Both the position numbers and the translations under genes were made by a program. Shown here in pieces: positions 12,528 to 22,773 of a stretch of 64,000 nucleotides of DNA (within the stretch, counting starts at the first letter, position 1; the number at the start of each line of letters is the position of its first letter). Location: NCBI RefSeq assembly GCF_049243985.1, contig NC_135384.1, positions 16,426,501 to 16,490,500 on the forward strand, in the 5' to 3' direction. Under the pieces are notes generated by a model, which was not told where the DNA came from, searched no databases, and saw nothing but the letters and a program-made list of their open reading frames with translations. This DNA comes from Paroedura picta (Eukaryota; Chordata; Lepidosauria; Squamata; Gekkonidae).

Positions 12528-12533
12528 TTTATT
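12528..12533 (-). terminator. Poly(A) signal of SANT gene 2 (minus strand)
   Basis: TTTATT on the plus strand is AATAAA on the minus strand, about 50 bases after the SANT2 stop. The two SANT genes thus converge, with roughly 215 bases between their poly(A) signals. Confidence 0.75.
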
Positions 12534-12582
12534 CAACAAACAACAAAACACAGATAACATGAAATAGAAAAAGTGGGCAAAA

Positions 12583-14766
12583 CTAGGAGGGGGAGTACTT
12601 GTCTGCTGGTTTTATTTTCCTCTTTCCGAGAATAGTCCTCCTTCGTGTTTGGGTGGAGGCATTCTGAGAGGGAGTCGGTGGGGTGGGTGCTGGAAGTGGT
12701 GGTGTTGGTGTGGGTGGTGGTGGGGGTGGTGGTGTGGGTGGTGGTGGGGGGGCGGGGGCGATTTGTGGAGGGTAGGCCCTTTCCATGACCACTACAGCCC
12801 TCTCCATGAGTCTCCTTATCAGTCGCACCTCCTCCACGCCTTCGCGTAGGATTTGGTTTGTCTCTCTAAGGACTGCCCTCAATTTTCTCCCCTCCTGGGC
12901 AATGAGTGTGAGCATGGCTTGGTCAGCGGCAGCGGCACGCCGTGACTCCTCATAGCAGTGCTCAAGGAGCCTCTCTCCCACGCTTGTCAAGACGGAGACG
13001 CGCCTCAGCCTGCCGCGTTCCCTCGTAAGCCTCTCCTCTGCTGGGAGCGCACCTCTAGGTGGTGGGCTGCCTGGAGCCAGGGGTGGTTCCTCCTCCTCAT
13101 CTGAAAGAACCTCTGTTGGCAAAAAATGAGAAACAAAACTGTTAGTGACATCAATAAAGTCAAAACACACCATGGTGGACATGGTGTTCTTTTTTGTCCC
13201 CGTGTTTTCCTGGCAAGAATTTAAACAATCCCCGGCGAGCACATGGCTATTGTTTGTTTGCCCATGGTGTGCTTTTACTTTTGCCTACTTTCACAGCAGG
13301 ACTCTCAACAATTAAAAGGGAGCACATGGTTAGTGCCTAGCGACATTGTCCTGCAGCTATGGCTCGAAAGGAACAGGTCATGCACGCTCACCATCTTGAA
13401 TCTGTATCCGCCTGCGCCGTGCAGGAGGTCCAAGCAACCCAGGCTGTTCCTCCTCCTGTGTTCCGGGTATGAAATCTGCAAAAAAAGGAAAAAAAACAGA
13501 TCTAGGACCAAAGGGTGGCAAAGCCAGCTTCAAAGGCTACACCAGCAACGCAGAGGGACTCTCTTCTTTCTCTTAGCAGTGCTGCTGCCCTGCACAAACA
13601 GAAAAGCACAAAGCAGTCAAAACAGCCCCCCCCCTATTTTAACTAATACTTACCAATGTTAGTTGATGCCCCCGAATCACTATCCACGTCAGGTGCTGCT
13701 GGAGACTCGAGGGGCCCCGTCCCTGGCAACTGTGTCTCTGTGGACAAGAGCAGAAAATAGTGAAAAATGAGCAAGCATACACCATGAACCACAAAGCAAG
13801 CTCCCAAAGTAGTGAGCCAAAGTACTGCAGAAGGACTATGGGCGAGGCATGCAGCAAATATTTTGGGGCTGTTGGTTAAACATGACCGTTTCAAATACTA
13901 ACCACATCAAGCACTCCACAGCCTACCATCTTTTAAAATCTTTTAAAAATTAAAATTAAATTATAAAATTAAAACCGTTTCAAATAGTAAACACAGCAAG
14001 CACTCCACAGCCTACCATCTTTTAAAATCTTTTAAAAATTAAAATTAAATTATAAAATTAAAACCGTTTCAAATAGTAAACACAGCAAGCACTCCACAGC
14101 CTACCATCTTATGCGTTGCAACGAACTGACGAGAAAACGATGGCCAAACGTCAGAACACACATTTGCTCAAAAGGAAATATAAAATAAAAATAAAATCAC
14201 TTACCGGAGGCAAGGGGCGTTTGCTCAGGAGCCTCCTCTGGCTCCCCAGGAACGATGGCTATGAGGTCCAGCGTTACCGATTCCGCGGCTCGTTGCTGGA
14301 CGGGGGGTGGAGGGCGAAAGCTGGACGAGGTGCCCTCGCCGGGATCCTCCTCAGCGGGTGGTTCCTCGACCGGGGCAGCCGGCTTCCGAACCACCTTAAG
14401 GCTCCGGCCGACGCGCTTCGGCCTGCCGGATCCTTCCCCGTCTCCGTACAGCTGGCGCTGCTCCTCGAAGTAGGGGCAGGTAACCTTCTCGTTGCCGGAA
14501 CCCTTATTATGGTTCACGGCACGCATATACTCTGCCCTCATTGTCTTGGTCTTCGACCGGCATTCAAGGCCGGCCCTGTTGTGGCCCAGGGCGCGCATCT
14601 TAATGGCCACTTGTTCGAATACCTCCCTATTCCTGTGGGAGGACTGGAACGCGTCCTGGATTTTCTCCTCCGAGAAAATCCCGATCAGGTCCCTGATCTC
14701 CGCGTCCCTCCAAGTTGGGCCACGGCCGGTTGCAGGGACGGACGAGGCTTGAGAAGACGATTCCAT
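12583..14766 (-). CDS. Harbinger Myb/SANT-like protein 2, four exons
   Basis: Second, distinct Myb/SANT protein of the same transposon. Minus-strand exons 14766-14205, 13737-13654, 13475-13392 and 13112-12583. Every intron is phase 1, with GTAAGT, GTAAGT and GTGAGC donors and clear AG acceptors; the joined frame has 419 residues. Residues about 16-106 are a trihelix Myb/SANT domain like those of ZSCAN20/29 (PTWRDAEIRDLIGIFSEEKI ... HNRAGLECRSKTKTMRAEY). Then come acidic and Pro-rich linkers (ending EVLSDEEEEPPLAPG), a long helical/coiled-coil stretch (about 300-355, AMLTLIAQEGRKLRAVLRET), a Pro-rich run, and a basic C-terminus (RRRTILGKRKIK) that looks like a nuclear signal. Start 14766 has a fair context (AACATGG). 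It resembles the usual Harbinger Myb partner; function is inferred. Confidence 0.85.
13885..14110. repeat. 89-bp tandem repeat, about 2.5 copies
   Basis: Units begin ACCGTTTCAAATA at 13885, 13974 and 14063. Each carries AGCACTCCACAGCCTACCAT and an A+T-rich tail. It lies inside intron 1 of SANT gene 2. Confidence 0.9.
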
Positions 14767-15191
14767 GTTGCTTTCGCTGGTAGCTGAGCAAAATGGTGGT
14801 GGAAGGTGCAGGGTGCAACGGATCATATACCTTCCCGCACACAAAGACAAAGGGACTAGCCGGCTCCTGATTGGTAGAGGGCAGTAGGGGACACGCGCAT
14901 TGGCCACATTAGGTCACATGTCACGTTCAAAACTCCTCGCGCGGGAACAGGATCTGCTCCTAATGGCCAGATTGGCGCCCTTGTTGTTTGACTTAACGCA
15001 TGCGCTGATTCGTTTACACGAGAGAAGAGCAGTTTGAACATGCAGCGGGAGCCATTTTAGGAAAATGTCCGCCATTACACAAACGCATGCCGGTGTTCAA
15101 CCGAGAGCAAGTGCGGCGGTACTCGGCAGTTCCCCAATAATATTCACCAGCCACAGCATAAATCAACCAAACATGACATGTTACTGGCGTA

Positions 15192-15680
15192 CGTTCGTTG
15201 GCACGCTCAGAGGAATGTTTTTTAAAATGAACGGGGGACGGCGACTCCGCTTGCCGGAGGTATAGCTGCCAATGGAAGGGGTTGTCCGCACCCAAGCACA
15301 AGCACGCACCGGGAACCACACAAAGACCCACTACACATAAGCCGCCCCTCATGATATCACCACGAATCATGTCTATTGAACCCCTCTAAGCTAAGCAGGA
15401 GACTGCGAGCGGCGACCGTTCGTTGGCACGCTCAGAGGAAAATTTTTTAAAATGAACGGGGGACGGCAACTCCGCTTGCCGGAGGTCTAGCCGCCAATGG
15501 AAGGGGTTGTCCGCACCCAAGCACAAGCACGCACCGGGAACCACACAAAGACCCACAACACATAAGCCGCCCCTCATGATATCACCACGAATCATGTCTA
15601 TTGAACCCCTCTAAGCTAAGCAGGAGACTGCGAGCGGCGAATGTTCGTTGGCACGCTCAGAGGAGAATTTTTTTAAATGC
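15192..15680. repeat. 225-bp tandem repeat, two units plus a partial third
   Basis: GTTCGTTGGCACGCTCAGAG recurs at 15194, 15419 and 15644, exactly 225 apart. The first two units are nearly identical. The block lies between SANT gene 2's promoter and the right end, where transposase or SANT binding sites might be expected. Confidence 0.92.
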
Positions 15681-16131
15681 TCCCTGTACGTTGACTCCGC
15701 TAGGACTGGCCGATGGTAGACGGGGTTTTAAGCTTTGGCCAAATTTAGGGAACGTGACGGTGTGTGCCACTGTGCTTGTGAAAAACTCTTGTGGTGTCCG
15801 GGCAGAATTTCCGAAAGTGATCGTGCTTGAAAGCCAGTCGCTGTCCCGTTGCCTCGTAGATCCCCGCTCGCTCGGAGAAAAAAAAAATGGCGAACAGTTC
15901 GCCGGAAGTTTGGAGGACAGGCTCGGGAGGAGGGACTTTGAAGAACCCGCAACAATGGTAACGCACAGGTCTTTAGCGCTACTGTTGCAGATTGGTTGCA
16001 GGAGTGTATCGCTATCCGGAGGGTGAATCCAGTTTTCTGGATTCCCCTAAAAGCGCTACAACGAAGCGCTTTTTGCGGGTCGGTTTCAGGATTGTTGCAG
16101 ATCGTTAACGACGTCGTGCGTTATGGCAAAT

Positions 16132-16188
16132 TAGTAGCGTTTTCAATCAGCAACCATTGTGCTATTTTTAAGCCGTGGGAAATGCCCC
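16132..16188 (-). repeat. Right terminal inverted repeat of the Harbinger
   Basis: On the minus strand it reads GGGGCATTTCCCACGGCTTA, then AATGGTTGC and CGCTACT. The same terminal sequence, with GGGCCATTTCGCACGGCTTC, ends the shorter element at 43525. Confidence 0.85.
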
Positions 16189-16206
16189 CCAGAATTGGCA
16201 GCCCTA

Positions 16207-16764
16207 CACTGTAGCACTATATACGCCTGCATCCTAGGATACTGTTAAGCTGACCTGAATGACATAATTCTTCAACAAAAGCATCCTAGGACATTGCTTG
16301 GCTGATATAAATGACATCATTCTTCAACAAAAGCACTACAAATTGTCTAATTAAATTTATTAAACTGCTGAATTGGGACTTCTTATGTGATTTTGCAAGC
16401 TATCTGGCTTGAAAATAGACTTAAACCCTGAGACATCCCAGCCATTCCATGTTTCAAATAGCTTTGAATAATTAGTGAATAGTCTTTTTATGTTACTTGA
16501 TTACATTTGAATGTTATCATGTACCTCCTGCATTTCATGGCTTCTGGCCCCTGTTTTTTCATGCCTCATACATAAAATAAGATTCATTCATTCCATAGAT
16601 GAGCTCTAGTCCATGAAATCTTATGAAAGAACAAAATCTTGTAGTTTTTAGGAAGTTGGGTAAAGTCATATAATCTGCTGGACTAGGGTATAGAAAATGC
16701 TACGCAGCTATGGGAAATTGCTGGGTGACTATGGGATTATCCCAACATAACCTACCTCAAAAAT
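16207..16764. other. No gene seen
   Basis: A+T-rich sequence. Near 16235-16345 a short diverged duplication occurs (CATCCTAGGA...GACAT...ATTCTTCAACAAAAGCA twice). Confidence 0.45.
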
Positions 16765-16985
16765 TCAAATTAGTAGCCATGTTGGTCTGAAGTAGCACAA
16801 TAAAATCAGAGTCCAGTAGCACCTTTAAGACCAACAAAGATTTATTCAAGGCGTGAGCTTTTGAGTGCAAGCACACTTCGTCAGTTCTTAGTCTGACAAA
16901 GAGTGCTTGCACTCGAAAGCTCACGGCTTGAATAAATCTTTGTTGGTCTTAAAGGTGCTACTGGACTCTGATTTTATTGTGCTTC
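16765..16985. repeat. Foldback copy of the GTCTTAAAGGTGC family
   Basis: Two long inverted arms: TGTGGTCTGAAGTAGCACAATAAAATCAGAGTCC... and its mirror ending GGACTCTGATTTTATTGTGC, meeting at CTTCGTCAGTTCTTAGTCTGAC. It could be two copies inserted head to head, or a true foldback element. Confidence 0.8.
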
Positions 16986-17364
16986 CTCAGAGAGTTGTAA
17001 TGGGGATAAAATGGAGGAGGAACAATTTACAGAGCTTCTGGAAGGAAGGGCAGAATAAAAGTTGAGTATATAAAGAAATATGTGCATGGTACCACAAGAT
17101 CTTAATACTCAAAGCAGCAAAAGGAACACTCACAAAAATGAGCATAAGAACCAACTGAAAAATAGCATCAGGCACAGAATATCTTACCTATAAGCTCTTC
17201 TAAACAGTTACACTGTTTCCTGAAGGACAGTAAGGCCATTCCAGAGGACTGGGACCACCACCAAAATGCCCATTGGAACTTACAGTGAAGGGTACTTTCC
17301 CCTGGGTTCTAAGACTCCAATCGCAGAACAAGGGGAGAATAATGGTTGTGCATATGGTTGCCAG

Positions 17365-17780
17365 CTCTGGGTTAAGAACACAAGAACATAAGAAAAGCCA
17401 CATTGGGTCAGTCCAACACTCACACAGTAACCAAAGCCCATGTGCCATCAGAAGGCACACCAGCAGGATCAGAATCCCAGAAGCCCTCACTTGAGCATAC
17501 AGAGTATCACTGCCCCAGAGTGTTCCATCCAGAGGTAGTCAAACTGCGGCCTTCCAGATGTCTGTGGACTACAATTCCCATGAGCCCCTGCCAGCACTGG
17601 CAGGGGCTCGTGGGAATTGTAGTCTACGGACATCTGGAGGGCCGCAGTTTGACTACCCCTGAGAACTTGTAGCTAATAGCCACTGATGGACCTCTGTTCT
17701 ATCGGTTTATCCACTCCCTTCTTAAAACTGCCTATGCTTGTAGCTGTCACAATTTCCTGCAACTGTGAGATGAATGGGTT
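17365..17780 (-). mobile_element. CR1-type LINE 3' fragment, interrupted by a MITE
   Basis: AGAACATAAGAAAAGCCACA and TGGGTCAGTCCAAC at the left, and CTTCTTAAAACTGCCTATGC beyond the MITE, read as the CR1-type 3' region. The MITE at 17530-17661 splits it. Confidence 0.55.
17530..17661. mobile_element. hAT-type MITE, complete palindrome
   Basis: Two full arms meeting at the centre CTGCCAGCACTGGCAG, with ends CAGAGGTAGTCAAACTGC and its inverse. No clear 8-bp duplication at the flanks. Confidence 0.8.
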
Positions 17781-18285
17781 AATTATCCCCCCCTCCCCCG
17801 CCACCACCCAATCAGAGAAGAAAAGGCCGTCCTTCACCAAAACTGCTGGCTCCAGCTCTGATCTGTGAAGAACCTGCTAGATGCCTCATAAATCAGGCAC
17901 TGAAAATGGAATCCGTCTGTGGGGGAGCACTTCCACAACTGCATTTCCTCAGCAGAAACTGTTTCAAAGAGAGGCTCCAAGGACCACAAGCTGCTGAGTT
18001 GCCTGTCATATGCAAATTTGTTACTATCAGATTTTGTAGGAAATCACGATGGTTAGAGCATCACAAAAAGGAATTGTTCTGTCTTATAGATTAATCCTTC
18101 TTTGCCCATAGTTTGGAATGGTCCACACACACTAATTGGATTAGGTCCAAAACCCTTTTGATTAGGTCCCATTTATTACCTGGGCTCTGTAATCTAATGT
18201 AGGACACCTTACTCTGGGAAACCATTGACTTCTCTTTGATCTCTTGCCCTTCCTTTCTGCTTATGATGGCTCTGGGTCTAAAATA

Positions 18286-18488
18286 GGTTTGCCAGCTTTG
18301 GGTTGGGAAATACTTTGGGGAAGAAGCCAGAAGTGGGTGGGATCTGAGGCAGGAAGGGACCTCAGTGGAGCGTAAAGCAGCTGTTTTCTCCAGGGGAATT
18401 GATCTGTCACCTGGAAATGAGCCATAATTCCAGGGGATCTCCAGGTCCCACCTGGGGATTGGCATCTTTTAAAACATCTCTGCCAACC
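18286..18488. repeat. GGTTGCCA-family repeat, full length
   Basis: Starts TTTGCCAGCTTTGGGTTGGG and ends CCACCTGGGGATTGGCATC, with GTTTTCTCCAGGGGAATTGA inside. Confidence 0.7.
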
Positions 18489-19151
18489 CATTGTTCCTTC
18501 ATGCCTCTGAGTTGGCTCTATTCAATAATGTGTAACACAAAGGTGCTTTCAAAAATATGGGTACCCCACGAGGATTTATTTTAACATTCTTCTTTCCTCT
18601 TGGTAGTAATTCAGCAGTTGTTCCACCTAGCTAAAAAATTGCAGGAATGCTCTGGGATTAAAAAACAAACAGGAAAATGAGAACATCCTGGAATGAGGCA
18701 GGCATATAGAGATGCTCACTTTTCTCTATTTGCTGTTTGATGTTCTTTGTGTTTCCTGTGGTGTGCAGCCATTTTATAGCCTCCTGTTCCTCAAGGAACA
18801 GGGTGACTGGACAACAGTATCCGCTCTATGTTTATTATCTATGGCACAAGATAGGCTACACCAGGATTTTACATCATGTTCTGATTCAGCTTCTTTCCAT
18901 TGTTTATTATTATTTTTGTGTAACATCCTGCCTTAAGAATTGTTTTAGGAAACTGGAAAACTTGGCTTGTTCTTTTTCATTTGGTTAAGAAAATGTGGAC
19001 AACAATCAGAATTTTTAAAATTTCACTTTACTCTGGAGCAGTCCCTTTTGTTCACCCCAAAAGCTCTCACAAGACGTGCATGTACAAAAGCCATTAAGAA
19101 AGGTTTGCCAACCTCCAGGCTGCCCTTCCAAATCTTCTGGAGGTGGCAACC

Positions 19152-19415
19152 CCTGGTGTAGTGGTTAGGAGTGCAGATAATCTGGCAAACTGTATTTGAT
19201 TTCAGACTCCCCCCTTGCAACCAGCTGGGTGACCCTGGGCTCGCCACAACACTGATAAAACTGTTCTGACCAAGCAGTAATATCAGGGCTCTCTCAGTCT
19301 CACCCACCTCACAGGTGTCTGTTGTGGGGAGAGGAAAGGGAAGGCGACTGTAAGCCGCTTTGAGCCTCCTTTGGGTAGAGAAAAGCGGCATATAAGAACC
19401 AAGTCTTCCTCTTCT
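19152..19415 (+). repeat. tRNA-headed SINE, near full length
   Basis: Begins CCTGGTGTAGTGGTTAGGAG, contains ACTGATAAAACTGTTCTGAC and AGGCGACTGTAAGCCGCTTT, and ends in a CTTCCTCTTCT tail. Confidence 0.85.
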
Positions 19416-19604
19416 ACGCATGTGAGATTCTGCCAGTTTTTCCACTCAGTGTTGCCCAGTTGTATGTTTTTTTAGTCCAGCCCCACCCCTTAATTCCTGA
19501 CCATTACTCCTTATTCCAGCCCCTGCTCTTTATGTAGGTAGGGTTGGCTGCTCCACTTTGAGAAAAGCCTGAAAATTGGGGGGTGGGGGGTGGAGTGGGG
19601 TGGA

Positions 19605-19682
19605 GTGGGGTGGCCAAACTCCTTATGTCTATGGGCACTGTACCCCATGGACATCTGGAGAGCCACAGTTTGGCCACCCCTG
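19605..19682. mobile_element. hAT-type MITE, shortened
   Basis: GGTGGCCAAACTCC...CATGGACATCTGGAGAGCC...GTTTGGCCACCCCTG: ends kept, centre reduced. Confidence 0.65.
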
Positions 19683-20029
19683 GAGCACACCATGGGCCCA
19701 ATCCACCCTCAAGTCTAGAGCAACCGTCCTCTTCAGGGACATGGCGGTCTCCTGGATATCGATGCAAACGAGTAGCCGTGTTGGTCTCAAGTAGCACAAG
19801 AGCAAAGCGCGTCTTGAAGGCGCTTCGCACAAACGCGAACGTCGCAGATTCATGTTCCTCCTGAATCCCTCAGGCCTCGAACATCCTTTTTTAAAACTCC
19901 AATTTCGCTTAAGGACATGCGCAAACCGCGCGAGCTCCTTTGTTTCCACGCATGTTTCCTTTGGGTTTTTTAATGCATTGATTTTATTATTATTATTATA
20001 TTATTATTATTATTACTATTACTACGTTG

Positions 20030-20420
20030 GTCTTTTGCACTCGGCACGGCGACGGTTAAAACCAGCGAGCGGGCGGCGCCTTGGCAGCGGGGCGGGGGAC
20101 AGGATGCAGGCGGGGGCGCCTTTCCTGTGGGCGAGCCCGCCACTGCCCGCGCGCGCCGGGAGCCGCTTTCCCCGCCAGGCCGGAGCCTGGAACGTGGCTG
20201 TCCGAGGCGCGCAGGCGGCCGACCGGATCCGTGGCCCGGGGCGCATCGGTGAGAGCCGCTAAGGCGGGCGGAGGGGCGCCGTGCAGCGCAGGGGGCGAGG
20301 CAGGGCAGCGGGAGAGCGCGGAGACCCCCACTCCCACCGGGCGACGCCTCCGCAGGGCAGCCCCCCTCCCCCGGCCGCCCCGAGCAGTCTGCCCCCGGGC
20401 GATCCTTGGATTTCTCTTTT
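20030..20420. promoter_or_regulatory. CpG island, possible promoter of the seven-finger gene
   Basis: Sharp rise in G+C and CpG after a TTATTA microsatellite (19982-20020). A plausible plus-strand donor (GCATCG|GTGAGA) at 20248/20249 could end a non-coding first exon spliced to an acceptor at 22951 (CCCCCAG) ahead of the zinc-finger exon. No open frame here is convincing as coding. Confidence 0.6.
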
Positions 20421-20915
20421 GTCTTTTTAAAACGATTCGCTCCGCTCCGCTTTCCCCTTTGTCCCTTCCAGTGCTGCAATTCAGCATGGCGGGATTTAAA
20501 AAAAAAAAAAAAAAACAGCACGGTTTTTGTAGCGCAGCAGATCGTTAATCCGGATTGCACAGAGGGAAATCCAGTTGTGATAAAATGTCGGACGATGGTG
20601 GCACAAACCCCAGTGCTGTGCCCAAGCGACCTCTGTGATGTTTGTAGGACTCGGGTTTTGTTTTTTGGGTTTTTTTTTGGGGGGGGGGGTTCTTATGTTT
20701 TCTTGTGCACCGTTTGAGATGGAATTTGGCCTGTAGGCGCCTTCGGCCAGGGACCTGTCCCTTTCTAATATGTATATTGGTTTCGATTGAGAAAATGTAC
20801 ATTTGCAAGGCTAGGATCCGATTGAGGCAACTCACCAGGGCAGGCTGATGCTGCTCCATAACGGATCTAAAATAAAGGCATGCCTAGAACACAGTGACCT
20901 CACATCTGCCTAGAG

Positions 20916-21042
20916 CAGGGGTGGCCAAACAGTGGAACTCCAGGTGACCGTGGACTACAATCACCATGAGCACCATGCTGGCGGGGGCTCATGGTCATTG
21001 TAATCCACGGACATCTGGAGAGCCACCGTTTGGCCACCCCTC
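20916..21042. mobile_element. hAT-type MITE with diverged target duplication
   Basis: CAGGGGTGGCCAAAC...GTTTGGCCACCCCTC. Flanks GCCTAGAG (20908-20915) and CCTTAGAG (21043-21050) agree at 6 of 8 bases, again centred on TA. A half copy follows at 21214-21276. Confidence 0.75.
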
Positions 21043-21711
21043 CCTTAGAGGGTTTGCCGTTAGATGGAGAGAGGATGTTAGGGGAGGGGCGGAAATACGG
21101 AGATATTGTGCCTCAGTGACAGAGGATGTGTTTGGCTTCCCAAAGGCCCCAGTTCAATCCCTGGCATCTCCAGTTGAGGGGATCAGGGGGTATGAGATGG
21201 GAAGGGACGGATGGGCAGGGGCTCATGGGAATTGTAGTCCATGGACATCTGGAGGGCCGCAGTTTGACTGCCTCTGGAGTAGAGTATATGGACCTTGGTG
21301 GACCAGGGCTTTGGCTCAGTCGAAGGCTGCCTCGTGGGTGTGTTTCAAAGGTTAGGGCAATACAAGAAATTCTGTGCTGAGTGGGCAGCTTTTAAAATAA
21401 AATTCAAGGGGGAAAAAAGACTAGAGGTCGTTGCAGGAAGAGTGTTGGGAGGAAGAGGCAAAGAGGACTATTCATTCTTGCAGGGCTTGTCTGTTTTGTC
21501 TAGATTGGATGGCCTCCTAACAGTTTCAGGACTAGAGGGGAAACTGTCCCCATCTGTGTATTTTTTCCTCTGTTTTTCCTCCATCACTATGGAGATGGTG
21601 GTCGATAGAGACAGAAGACACAATGTGTATCTCTTAAATAAGAGAGATTTAGCCTATATTCATTTTGCCCTGCCTCCCAGAAATACAGTACAGAATATCC
21701 TGTTCTTGCCT

Positions 21712-21868
21712 TCATTTTATTTTCACTGCTGAGTAGGTTAGGTTGAGAGAGTACTGGCCCCAGGTGGCTCAACAAGCTTCCATGGCAGAGTGGGGATTTG
21801 AACCCAGGACAAAGTACAATCCCAGATCAAAGTACAATACCCTAGCCACTACACCATACTGACTCTGC
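21712..21868 (-). repeat. Old tRNA-SINE, MIR-like
   Basis: GCAGAGTGGGGATTTGAACC, then TAGCCACTACACCATACTG, gives complements of B and A boxes, preceded by a GTAGGTTAGGTTGAGAGAG body. Heavily diverged. Confidence 0.55.
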
Positions 21869-22049
21869 GACCCACCAGACCTGAGCAGGTGCATCTGAAC
21901 AAGCCAAGAGCATGTCAGTTAAATAAAGATTTCAGACTTAGGACATGGATCACCCTCCCCCCTCACAAAGAATTATGAAAGCATCATTAAAGTAATTTTG
22001 AAAAAAAAAACTTATTTGAGGGACTAGATCTATGTGCTGCCAGCAGGAA

Positions 22050-22262
22050 GAGAAGAAGAAGAGCTGGGTTTTTGTACTCTGCTCGTACTACCTGAAGGAA
22101 TTTCAAATTGCCTTTCCTTCCTCTCCCCTGTGAGGTTGGTGAGACTGAGAGAGCTCTGAGAGAACTGTGGCTGGCCCAAAGTCACCCAGCTGGTGAGGAC
22201 TCAACTCTGGTTCTTGAAATTGGAGGCCACCTCTTTTAACCACTACACCAAACTGGTTCTCA
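22050..22262 (-). repeat. tRNA-headed SINE, minus strand
   Basis: Begins with the inverted tail (AGAAGAAGAAGAGCTGGGTT) and ends at TTAACCACTACACCAAACTG, the complement of the A box. Confidence 0.75.
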
Positions 22263-22688
22263 GAGCTACAGAGAGGAATTTTGAAGGACTGAGATTCAAG
22301 GAAGCCCAAGAGCTGATAGCTGTATACAGATGCTGAAATTTGAACTAACCAGACAAATCTTCAGCTACTGATCTCCAGCCATGCTTAACACAGAACTGGA
22401 ATTAGGGTACTTCCATAGCAGAAAGTGGGGTATAAATATTTAAATATATCAATACAATTGTCTTTCTGCTATGGGAGTAATTAAAAAAATATATCAGCAA
22501 TTGTCCTTGGCATGTTTGCTGATTTAAAGACAATATTCTCCACATAGGTCATCGACAGGTTCTTTATTAATAGGGCAATGAAATAATCTATTGACCGAAT
22601 GTATAAGAAAACAAGTCTTTTGCTTTAAAATCACCCACATCAATTGCCTCCCTTTTCTTAATTCACTTCAAAATGTAAATATCATGAT

Positions 22689-22773
22689 GCTGGCAATATG
22701 TCCAAATGCTGCCAGGGGCTCATGGGAATTGTAGTCCATGGACATCTGGAGGACCACAGGTTGACTACCCCTG
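22689..22773. mobile_element. hAT-type MITE, right half
   Basis: GCTGCCAGGGGCTCATGGGA through GGTTGACTACCCCTG; followed by ATCTAGGA, resembling the TA-centred targets of other copies. Confidence 0.65.

Larger units (their letters stand above)
8662..16188. mobile_element. PIF/Harbinger DNA transposon, 7.5 kb, three genes, looks whole
   Basis: Ends GGGCCATTTCGCAC (left) and ...GAAATGCCCC (right) are inverted; looser inverted similarity continues for roughly 60 bases and partly to about 110. CCA is duplicated at 8659-8661 and 16189-16191. Inside lie three spliced genes: a DDE transposase and a Myb/SANT protein reading right, and a second Myb/SANT protein reading left. All exons are open and join in frame, and each gene has a poly(A) signal. 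Known Harbinger elements normally encode a transposase plus one Myb-like protein that helps nuclear import and DNA binding; the third gene is unusual. Intact frames suggest recent movement. Two tandem-repeat blocks lie in the right half. Confidence 0.92.

Noticed and set aside
14116-14787. Plus-strand 223-residue frame over SANT gene 2 exon 1
   Set aside because: Shadow of the minus-strand SANT exon, which has a domain and correct splice sites.
15386-15410. 5S-like motif CTCTAAGCTAAGCAGG in the Harbinger repeat
   Set aside because: Only about 14 bases agree with 5S rRNA and the context differs; probably chance.
13885-15680. Tandem repeats as a CRISPR-like array
   Set aside because: Units are long, adjacent and without spacers; this is a eukaryotic transposon.
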